Shown: positions 1 to 6,922 of the stretch, one piece after another
Position numbering within the stretch: the stretch's first letter is position 1
How the letters are laid out: the number at the start of each line of letters is the position of its first letter
Origin: Chlamydomonas sphaeroides
Lineage: Eukaryota > Chlorophyta > Chlorophyceae > Chlamydomonadales > Chlamydomonadaceae
DNA: 13,597 bases
NCBI GenBank assembly: GCA_001662425.1
Contig: BDDC01002368.1
Location: forward strand, 1-13,597
Direction of reading: 5' to 3'
Position numbers and translations under genes: made by a program
Notes under the pieces: model-generated
The model's input: the letters and a program-made list of their open reading frames with translations, nothing else
What the model was told of the DNA's origin: nothing
Databases searched by the model: none

Positions 1-750
1 GAGCGGTTGTTGCAAGGTGGTCTCTGTTCCTCTCCTGGCATCCTTCTGGTTGTAATTGGAAACCCAGCCACCATCACCGCTACCCTTCCGCTTGGCGCCG
101 TCAGAGGTTGAGGTCGGCCGCTTGCCTAGGGGCGATCTTCCGAGCTTTAGTTACAAACTTGAAAGTCAGTGAGTCGGAACCCCCAGGCTGCCACCGGACG
201 GCAGGGACCGGGCGAGGCACGGGGAGGTGTTGGCCGTAATGGAGCCGAGTAGCGGCAACACCCTGCACCAGCCCTCCCTGAGTCGCGCGGGTACCACTTC
301 GGCCAAGGCCTGAGTCGGACATTGTCCCAACTTTGCCTGGCTATAGCAGTTCCTCGACACTCCGACAAGCATGAGACCGGCATCGCTGGATCGGGCTGGT
401 ACGCGGGGTCCTGGTGGGGTCTAAACATTTCCCCTTGCTCATCTGTAATTTCCCTTTCCCTAAACATACGGTCTGGGCTGGATAACGCCACTAGAGCCAC
501 AGATGCAGCATGCAACGGCATGGAATAACAATATAAGGTCAAAGGATGTCTTTTGGTCGCTTGCGGCTGCGCAGCTCGGTTGCTTTGGCTGAGAACTGGG
601 CCCGTCAGCTTGGGGCTGTAGCGGGAGGGCACGGGCGACTTTAATATACGGTGCTGACTTTGAAGTTGGGACTTTGAAGTTTGGGAGTGCTGACTTTGAA
701 GTTGGGTGACTTGGGCTTATACAGGCCTCCAGGCACGCCGTCTGTCACGC
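1..750. other. Left intergenic region, no convincing gene
   Basis: Several short open frames exist on both strands, but none resembles a known protein or shows a consistent exon pattern. The stretch is less GC-rich than the right half of the window. A TGTAA motif, the usual polyadenylation signal of volvocine algae, reads on the minus strand at 151-155. It could serve the minus-strand gene that stops at 752, though about 600 bases away is long for a 3' UTR. A short direct repeat at 651-706 is listed separately. Confidence 0.4.
651..706. repeat. 20-bp direct repeat with a partial third copy
   Basis: The 20-mer GTGCTGACTTTGAAGTTGGG occurs exactly at 651-670 and again at 687-706, a spacing of 36 bases. 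A partial related copy (ACTTTGAAGTTTGGG) lies between them at 671-685. It sits just downstream, in transcript sense, of the stop codon of the minus-strand gene, so it may be in that 3' UTR. Confidence 0.85.
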
Positions 751-751
751 C

Positions 752-1550
752 CTACCCGCCATCGAGCCTGGCAAAGGCCACCCGGCGCTCCGCCGCACAC
801 TGCTGCGTGGGCCCACCGCCCGGCATCCCCGCCGCCAGCAAGCGTGTGTGGTGGCCCCCCGGCGCCCAGTTGAGCAGCGCGCTGGAGTGGATGCGGCTCG
901 TGCTGGCGACCAGGGTGCCGTCGGGGACGGACTCAATGTTGGCCGGGTCCATGTCAACCACAAAGGCCCCCGCCCCCGCCTGCGTGCCGCCCGCGGCCGC
1001 CGCCGCCTGCCGCAGGCTCTCCTCGCCAATGATGGCCGCCCATCCATCGCCCAGCACGGAGCTGGCGTCCACAAACACGTTCATGCGCTGCACCAGAACG
1101 ATGTTGGGCAGGCTGAAGGCCAGGTGGCCGCCATGCAGCCGGCCCTCGCAGCAGCAGATGCGGCCGCACAAGGCGCCGTCGGAGTGCCGCTGGAACACGC
1201 TCTCCAGCACGGGCCCCTTGGGGGCGAGGGAGGGGGGCTAAGGAGAGTTGGGAAACCACGACCAACACGCACCTCCATATTGTTGGCCCGCGCACGCGTT
1301 GCCACAGGACCGTGCTCCTGGAGCAGCCAGGACGTCGCCTCCTCCTTGCACTCCTCCGCGTCCGTAGCCTTCCGCTTCCGGCCCTTATGAAATGGCAGCT
1401 GGAACGTCAAGGGTGCCGCATTGACGCCCAGGCCGCCTGCTGTCCTCACCCGCACATCCGGCACGCCCTCCGCAGGAAAGCCCGCCCTCCCCAGCGAGTG
1501 TAGCAGGTAGAGCAGAGGCAGGGGTGCGCTTAGGGGCCAGACAGCTTCTC
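752..1550 (-). CDS. Uncharacterised protein, C-terminal two exons
   Basis: I do not recognise this protein. Two exons can be supported on the minus strand: about 1550..1273 and 1216..752, ending in TAG. They join in phase across a 56-base intron with donor GAG|GTGCGT and acceptor CCCCAAG|GGG. The upstream exon has a candidate acceptor TTGTGCAG at 1551; further 5' exons are not resolved, so the start is unknown. About 246 residues are visible. Exon one contains a basic patch (KGRKRK) followed by a charged helix-like stretch. Exon two has a cysteine cluster (CGRICCCEG), a hydrophobic strand-like segment (FSLPNIVLVQRMNVFVDASS) and an Ala/Gly-rich linker before its last third. No signal peptide or membrane segment is evident in the visible part. 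The case for a gene rests on codon bias, residue composition and the in-frame splice, not on homology. The intron is shorter than the others here, which lowers confidence. Confidence 0.45.
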
Positions 1551-2052
1551 CTGCACAAGACCGACAGGCTGTATGCTGCTGTATACGCCGCGCCTAGTGT
1601 TTCGAGGGATACTTGATACCAGGAAGGGGCCTTGTGGTCCATCAGCGGGGTGCTCAGCGCAAGTCTATACACACTTAGTTATGCGCTTGCCGACTGCACA
1701 TAGTTACAGCTCGCCCCATAGGCCACGAGTACTCTTAATATGTCTTCCCACGGTACGTATGATGCCTTAGAGACTGTCAGATGGCTGCATAAAGCGCGGA
1801 GTCGGAACATGCACATGCGACATTGCGACGACTGACACATTCTGCGGTTAGAGCGGCATGACTGAGTGCCATATGCTTATATCAGGAGCGTTGAATGTTA
1901 AGGATGGGCCTTTGAGGGCCGACTCACGAAGATCGCCCACAAAACCCCGAGTGGAACCCGCGTGCCCTGACTGGGCGCAATGGCGCGTGGAGGCAGCGGC
2001 TGCACACCCGATTTCTCCTCGGGCGCTTGGAGCCCTTCATCATTCGGCGTCT

Positions 2053-2172
2053 AGAGTCAGCGGCGGCACACAACCCTCCCTGTTAGCGTGCCTGGAGTTA
2101 GTGGCGGCCCACCCCCTCCCTGGTCGCACGCCTGAAGTTGGCAGCGGTACACACCCTTTCAGCTCGGGCGCC
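2053..2172. repeat. Three 40-bp imperfect tandem repeats
   Basis: Units 2053-2092, 2093-2132 and 2133-2172 share the pattern GAGTYAG-GGCGGC-CAC-CCCTCCCTG followed by a GCACGCC-like end. A more diverged related unit starts near 1989, separated by a 24-base spacer. The period is exactly 40 with no indels between the three contiguous copies. This looks like a decaying minisatellite. Confidence 0.75.
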
Positions 2173-2189
2173 CCTCGGCCCCTTGTTAC

Positions 2190-2290
2190 CTCGTTCCGAT
2201 TTTCCTTCGTTCCTCTCGTCCCATCGCTCCTCCATTCCCTTGTCCCCTCGTCCATTCGCTTCTTCGCCCCCTTGTCCCCTCGCCGCACAC
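2190..2290. repeat. Pyrimidine-rich tract
   Basis: The plus strand is dominated by C and T, with recurring CCCTTGTCCCCTCG-like segments (around 2238-2252 and 2269-2283). It is low-complexity sequence about 370 bases beyond the stop codon of the PP2C gene. No function is implied. Confidence 0.6.
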
Positions 2291-2424
2291 GCGGAGTCCG
2301 CTCGCCATGGCTTACACGCCTAACAGGGGGGCCCAAGAGATTTGGCCTGCGGGGCTGCAGCCAGCAGCGGGCGCGGGACTCCAGGTAAGACCTGTCAGGA
2401 CCCGACTGGTGTGTCGGTTTGTCA

Positions 2425-2429
2425 TTACA
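2425..2429 (-). terminator. Candidate polyadenylation signal TGTAA for the PP2C gene
   Basis: TGTAA on the minus strand (TTACA on plus) lies about 235 bases past the TGA stop of the PP2C gene, a typical 3' UTR length in chlorophyte nuclear genes. A second TGTAA lies at 2312-2316. TGTAA is the established polyadenylation signal of Chlamydomonas and relatives; its use here is inferred. Confidence 0.4.
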
Positions 2430-2662
2430 CCCTGCCGTGCAGCCTGCCATACGCCTGCACCCAACGCTAACCCAACTCAGCGCGCAATCTGGCAAGCGCA
2501 GCAGCCCCAGCTCCGCTGTCTTCACACGCCCGCACCCGACCAGCACCCAGGGTCATAGGCCCATCAAAGGTGCTTTGACCAGGCTGCGGCCCTGACCCGC
2601 GCCAGCCCCCTGTTCCGTGCAAATCAACCCCATGCGCCCCCTCCACGCCCGGCCGCCCGCCC

Positions 2663-3169
2663 TCACAGCTGCTCGGCAGGGGCCCCGTCCTGGCCCGCCT
2701 GCTCGTCCGCGGCGCTGCTGGGCGCCGGCGGCGGCGGCACGTCCATCGTGTCCACGTACGCCACGAGGACGGTGATGTCGTCCATCTTTCCCCCCGTCAG
2801 CTGCTTGAGGTGCACCTTGCCGCCCTTGAAGGTCATGCCCAGGAGCTTGTCCCACCACGGCAGGTCGAGCCTGGGGTGAGGGACACATGATGTTGCCGAT
2901 GGGGGCCCGAAGAACAGCAAGGACCACACGGGGGGCCGAACGGGACGTGAGAACCCACCCTTGCGACAAGGCCTCTCGCGTATACGGCGACGCGAAGTCG
3001 GTGTCGCTGGCGTGCCGCCGTGCCGTTGCTGCTATCGCATCCGCCGCGGCCTGCGCCCCGCCTGGCGCCCTGGGCAGCAACGACACAATCTCCGCCATGT
3101 AGCAGTTGTCCCAAAGGCCGTCTGTCCCTGCGGTGCGCAGCGCAATATTCGGCTGTAAGCATGACGACA

Positions 3170-3200
<31 letters not shown>

Positions 3201-4584
3201 CGCTTGCCTGCCACCACGACGTCGCCCGGCCGCAGAGCGATGCTGTACAGGTCAGCCATGTCGGCCGTGTCCGTCGCCTCCACAAACTGCCGAGACGGGC
3301 GGCAGGAGGAGCGTCATCACGGCAGTCACTTTCCGACAGGCATGCGCGAGCACCACGCACCTCGGGGAACGCGCCGAACTGCAACGGGCAGTCAAAGTAG
3401 TGCTGCAGCGGTTTCGAGCGGATCAGCTCCTTGCCGTCGCGGATGACCACAAAGCCGCTGTCGCCCTGGGCACGGGCAAAGGCACCAATCGGCCACATCA
3501 GACAACCCAAGGCTGGTGGGACCGGCAGGATCGGCTTCGACCATCAACGTCAACTGCATCCCGCCGATCTGCTGTTGACAAGCGTTCGCGCTGCTGTATG
3601 TACGGGGCGGCGGATCCCAAGCTGCGCGCCCGCCCGCCGCACCAGGTTCGCTGCCGCCAGCACGCCGTTGGCCTGGTCCAGCTGCATGACGCACGCAGTC
3701 GCAGACCCGGGCACCTTGGTGTTCATGTGTGCAGCGTCCAGCGCCCCCTGCGCGTTTCAAGGTGTATTAGCATTAGCCGCCCAGCACGGACACCCACGCA
3801 GTGTGCACCAGGCAGAACCCCAGTAACTCCCGCACCCTGGGGTCTATCAAGAAGCCCGGTCGAGAAGCGGCCTGCTCAGCGAACATGTCGTTGCCCTCCA
3901 GATACGCCCGCGCCAGCTGCATAAGCGTCCGCGAATAGTCTGCACAGGGGGCGGCACAGACGTGTCGCGTGGGCGCGAAGGCGCCGGGGGTATGCAACAC
4001 GCTAGGGTTACCTGCGGGGTTCACGCCGCTCTCCTGCCAACCTCCCACACCGTCCGCGACGCCAATCATGCCACCACCGTAGTCTGACACGAAGTGTGCA
4101 TCCTCTCCACCGTAGTGGACCTGCGGATCCATTGGACGGTTGAACAACAACGAGCGCCGGGCAACCCCAGCCCGTTGCGACAAGCCTTCTATTGCACACG
4201 TGCCTTGTCGGGGTGTGGCAGGTATGCTGCCGCTGTGCGCAGGACAAGCGCCTTGCCAGGCGCGAGAGGCGTTGCGGTGTGCACCGCTGACCCATCCTCG
4301 ATTGGGCTAGCTGAAGAGCATGGAGCGCTAGTAGAAGGGTAGTCGGCAAGCTCAAGGCTGGCTGCGGTGCCTGTGTTCCCATGAGAGAGCGCATCAGCGC
4401 AGCCTCAGCGCGCACGTTCGCCCCCAGCTGGTGCGCACTTACCTTGTGCCCCCGAAGCGGACGGTATGTACTGCTGCGCGCGCTTGGAGCGCCGAAGAAA
4501 GCCCAGCATCTGGCTAGAAGCGCCGAGGCTCAGCGGCGCACGACGCAGAAAAGTGCGGTTGGGGTGCTGCTGCAAGTTGTTCAT
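2663..4584 (-). CDS. PP2C-type protein phosphatase, PBCP/PTC7-like, plastid-targeted
   Basis: Metal-dependent Ser/Thr phosphatase of the short PP2C (PTC7/PBCP) clade. Nine exons on the minus strand: 4584..4443, 4370..4204, 4120..4012, 3939..3836, 3747..3643, 3465..3361, 3286..3208, 3127..2959, 2870..2663. The frame stays open throughout and gives 395 residues. Residues 1-90 form a basic, Ser/Ala-rich extension typical of an organelle transit peptide. The catalytic domain follows: LPHPDK (98-103), GGEDAHF (107-113), GVADGVGGW (123-131), HYFDCP, GTDGLWDN (271-278) and a final TGGK-DDIT near 352-360. The metal-ligand aspartates of PP2C are all present. The HYFDCP motif and the W-KLLG segment before TGGK resemble the chloroplast photosystem II core phosphatase PBCP, which dephosphorylates PSII core subunits. 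A mitochondrial PTC7-like role is the alternative. The ATG at 4584 is chosen because it opens the frame spliced to exon 2 through a GTAAGT donor. Introns 2 and 7 start with GC. Confidence is high for the family and moderate for PBCP. Confidence 0.9.
3128..3207 (-). other. GC-AG intron 7 of the PP2C gene
   Basis: Removing 3207..3128 joins GDVVVA to GTDGLWDN, restoring the conserved PP2C metal-binding motif in frame. The donor reads GGCAG|GCAAGC, a close match to the known GC-AG donor consensus AG|GCAAGT, and the acceptor reads CACCGCAG. No GT donor at this place gives the conserved product. The intron is 80 bases, so retention would shift the frame. It contains an (AGC)9 repeat. Confidence 0.8.
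3170..3196. repeat. Trinucleotide microsatellite (GCT)9 / (AGC)9
   Basis: Nine perfect GCT units on the plus strand, 27 bases, read as AGC on the coding strand. The repeat takes up a third of intron 7 of the PP2C gene. If the intron were retained it would encode poly-serine before the frame is lost. Confidence 0.95.
4121..4203 (-). other. GC-AG intron 2 of the PP2C gene
   Basis: Removing 4203..4121 joins AAYLPHPDK directly to VHYGGEDAHF, which is how this region reads in PBCP/PTC7-like phosphatases. The donor is GACAAG|GCACGT and the acceptor GATCCGCAG. Reading through meets an in-frame TAG within a few codons, so some splice is needed, and the nearest GT donor (CAC|GTGTGC) puts exon 3 out of phase. 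Confidence 0.7.
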
Positions 4585-4604
4585 ATTTCGCGGCAGCCAG
4601 CCGC

Positions 4605-4646
4605 GCGCCTTGCGGTCGCGTCAGCCGCGCCTTGCGGTCGCGTCAG
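4605..4646. repeat. 20-bp direct repeat in the PP2C gene leader
   Basis: GCGCCTTGCGGTCGCGTCAG occurs exactly at 4605-4624 and at 4627-4646, two bases apart. It lies 20-60 bases upstream of the PP2C start codon, between a TATATA element and the ATG, so it is probably in the 5' UTR or core promoter. Confidence 0.9.
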
Positions 4647-4660
4647 AATTGTATTCAGAT

Positions 4661-4668
4661 GTATATAC
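4661..4668 (-). promoter_or_regulatory. Candidate TATA element for the PP2C gene
   Basis: GTATATAC lies about 80 bases upstream of the ATG at 4584, within a locally AT-rich stretch (about 4645-4680) that contrasts with its surroundings. Position and composition fit a core promoter. No other element was used to support this. Confidence 0.3.
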
Positions 4669-6051
4669 AAAGTAATACTTGGGGAAGCGCCACTGCAAGC
4701 ACTCCTATGAGTACAAGCACAGTGCAGACGGTACCAGGCCCCATGGGCAAAACTTGTCTCCAATGGTACCCAGTGTGCGGAGAAATCAGACATCTGAATT
4801 CATCATAGCCATGCTCGCGTACTTGCCGTTCAACAATCCTTACATCAGGGGCCTAGGAGTGAAGCGATTCAGGCAGGATGTCACTGTTGGGCCGCAATTT
4901 ACGGGCGTCGGGCGCCCTCCTGGTGGCTCTAGGTTGGGAGGTGGAGGTGTCTCGAGCGAGGCGTGCGGCAGCGGATGGGGTTCGTCATGCCCAGGACAAG
5001 GTCTTGCCTTCGGAGTGGGGACAGGCGACGCCCAAATATCAGCTTCTCCGCCAATGACGCAGTGTGTCAGATGCCGGGCAGCATTACAAAGCAAGATAAG
5101 AGGCTGCTACGCTGAACCTTGAGCTGTGGTTTGGCACGAACCCTAGCAGTAACGCCCAGGGGGGAGTCCCCCCTGGTAACGCCCACACGTCTGAAGCTAT
5201 CCACGCCCCAACTTTGCACAAGCAGCCATCCTGGCTTGGCCCCTCATGATTTGATAAGCGGCAACAACGCAGTAAGAAACCCCTGGACGACAGCCTCGCT
5301 TCAACACGTGGAGGCGCCGCAACCGCTGCCCGCACGAGTTTATGATAAGCTAGAGTTTGCACGAGGGGTCTTGGCCCCGACAGCAGCCTGACACGGACAC
5401 GCCTGCGCGTTGGAGCTACGGAATTAGCCTGTCACGTAAACCTCCCCAGCTGCGCAAGGGTGCATGGCGCGCCCCAAAAAGAGGCCACCCGGAGCACACA
5501 CACAGTGCCACGTAAACTTCTGTTGCGCTAGCTGGCAACTGCCGCATCCAGCTGCACCAACGCACAGCTCCCGTGTCAAGCAACAGCGGCCCGCGTGGCT
5601 CCCACATCCACGCAACATTGGCGCTGGAGCCCTGAGAGCCCCAGCCATTGAAGCCGATCCAGGTCCGTAGGTACAAACATCGCGTCGACTAGCACTGGAC
5701 CGTGCACCAGCAACAAGGGCATTGCCATGCATTGAGCCTGGCGGCGTCGGTCTAGCAGCGTCGGCCTAGCAGCGTCCACACGAGGGACTGCAGTGAACCA
5801 AACGGCTATCTGGGCCGGCGAAGATACGACGCAGTGGCCGCCAGCATGGTGTCTTCCCAAGCGACACGCGGATCCCAGCGGAGGCTTACTAGGAGCCCAA
5901 TCTCATTCATCAAACACCAGCGCGTCTGGCACGCAAAGGCACGCAACTAACTCGCCAGGAGGACCCTCGCTGAGCAACGGCCTGAGCGAATCCCTGCCAT
6001 ACCCACCCGCCCAGTTCCCTCCCCTCCAAACCCCGTACCACACCAGCAGCG
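4669..6051. other. Intergenic region between the PP2C and prefoldin 3 genes
   Basis: This holds the PP2C promoter side and the 3' flank of prefoldin 3. Overlapping open frames occur on both strands: a 147-codon plus-strand frame at 4679-5122 that begins with TTG, and several minus-strand frames at 5416-5860. None has a recognisable domain or supporting splice signals. TGTAA motifs on the minus strand occur at 5085-5089 and near 4844, both distant from the prefoldin stop. Small repeats include a palindrome at 5156-5176 and a short tandem duplication (CGTCGGYCTAGCAG) at about 5745-5772. Confidence 0.4.
5150..5184. repeat. Perfect hairpin flanked by an 8-bp direct repeat
   Basis: CCAGGGGGG (5156-5164) and CCCCCCTGG (5168-5176) are perfect inverted copies around an AGT loop. 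TAACGCCC occurs on both sides, at 5150-5157 and 5177-5184, overlapping the left arm by two bases. The layout resembles a minute inverted-repeat insertion with a target duplication, but it is too small to name a mobile element. Confidence 0.8.
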
Positions 6052-6618
6052 CTATTGTGCACTAGCCTCCGCTTGCTGCGCACGCCTTCGCTCCAGGTCA
6101 AAGTTGTATATCCGCGCCACGGTGACCTCCGTGGTGGTCAAGCTGTCCTTGATGAAGGCCAGGCTCTCCTCGTTGGTCGTCAGGTTGGCGCGGCAGTTCG
6201 CCTCGTTCTCCTCTAGCAGCTGCCGCGCATCCTCCAGTGTGTACTCCAGCATCACGGACGCGCCCAGCCAGAGGTTCACGGTCTTGGCGCCGTTGATCTT
6301 GCCCTTGGCATACACGCCCTCGGCAAGAAGAAAGTCTGCTGTCATCTGACCACCACCAGCCTCGTTTTCAATCATTTGCTTGACGATTTCCACCGCCCGC
6401 CGCAGCTCTGGCAGCTTAGAAAGTGTCCGCGATCGCTTCTGCAGTAGGTCCTCCTGAACCATCCGATACGTGCGGATGTTTTCTTGCAGCTGTGCGAGAA
6501 TTTTGTCCGCGTCCTTGCCGTTCATGAACGCTGGGATGTCGTCGATGAACTCGGCCTTGGGAATTACGAGGCCTTGCTCATCTTGAGCAGCTGCCGAAGT
6601 GCTAGCTTCATCCGACAT
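6052..6618 (-). CDS. PFD3: Prefoldin subunit 3
   Basis: Alpha-type subunit of the hexameric cytosolic prefoldin, which captures nascent actin and tubulin and passes them to the CCT chaperonin. It is an uninterrupted 188-residue frame from ATG at 6618 to TAG, close to the length of human VBP1 (197). Order: short Ser/Ala-rich start (1-15); the conserved IPKAEFIDD-FM lead (about 19-32); a first coiled-coil helix (about 35-85); the hairpin region with FLLAEGVYAKG (about 95-107) and LWLGASVMLEYTLEDA (about 116-131); a second coiled-coil helix ending in TTTEVTVARIYNFDLERR (about 160-177). These are hallmark segments of the family. No intron is present, unlike the other well-supported genes here. 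It diverges from MRT4 across 304 bases. Family assignment is near certain. Confidence 0.96.
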   Translation of the reverse strand: MSDEASTSAAAQDEQGLVIPKAEFIDDIPAFMNGKDADKILAQLQENIRTYRMVQEDLLQKRSRTLSKLPELRRAVEIVKQMIENEAGGGQMTADFLLAEGVYAKGKINGAKTVNLWLGASVMLEYTLEDARQLLEENEANCRANLTTNEESLAFIKDSLTTTEVTVARIYNFDLERRRAQQAEASAQ

Positions 6619-6922
6619 GACTGCTATGGAGCCGTCGTCACGACAAGAGTTTGTGACACTGGCAGTGTGGTTTGGCAGCGAGCAACAATAGCGTAGTGCC
6701 CGGTGCTTCCTGGCGTGCAGTAAAGAGCGTGTATTGCGTGTATTAAATTATCAGTGCAGCAAGCCGATAAGTTTGGCGGATTCGCCCGCGACCATTCCGC
6801 TGCTGGCAATGACGACACGCTATTCTCAACAAGACTACATTCACCATTTGACGTTACTAGCGGCGTTCGTATCCTAGCCTCGCACAGCACCGTCGCGCCG
6901 TTTCCCTGTCCCTTGGTTAACC
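6619..6922. promoter_or_regulatory. Probable bidirectional promoter of PFD3 and MRT4
   Basis: The 304 bases between the two start codons must hold both promoters and both 5' leaders. Visible elements are an exact 9-bp tandem duplication GCGTGTATT (6727-6744), an AT-rich core running into TATTAAATTA (6741-6750), and a TGACGT bZIP/CRE-type core at 6849-6854. The sequence is more AT-rich than the flanking genes. Promoter activity is inferred from the divergent arrangement. Confidence 0.55.

Larger units (their letters stand above)
1551..2662. other. Intergenic region between two minus-strand genes
   Basis: No gene could be supported, apart from possible unrecognised 5' exons of the gene to its left at about 1551-1700. 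The interval holds a 40-bp imperfect tandem repeat (2053-2172), a pyrimidine-rich tract (about 2190-2290) and the 3' flank of the PP2C gene with TGTAA motifs on the minus strand. Around 1700-1860 the sequence is relatively AT-rich, as expected for a promoter of the leftmost gene, but no clear element stands out. Confidence 0.4.

Noticed and set aside
3128..3207. Poly-serine tract as part of the phosphatase protein
   Set aside because: The AGC repeat lies inside intron 7; reading through it loses the conserved TDGLWDN motif through a frameshift.
4063..4183. TTG or ATG near here as an alternative PP2C start
   Set aside because: The sequence between 4203 and 4121 is intron; splicing to the upstream exon gives the conserved LPHPDK-VHYGGED junction and a transit-peptide-like start at 4584.
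4679..5122. 147-codon plus-strand open frame
   Set aside because: It begins with TTG, has no recognisable motif, is crossed by an 84-codon frame on the other strand, and lacks splice or promoter support.
5156..5176. Bacterial-type rho-independent terminator
   Set aside because: The hairpin has no T-run after it on either strand, and the window is eukaryotic nuclear DNA.
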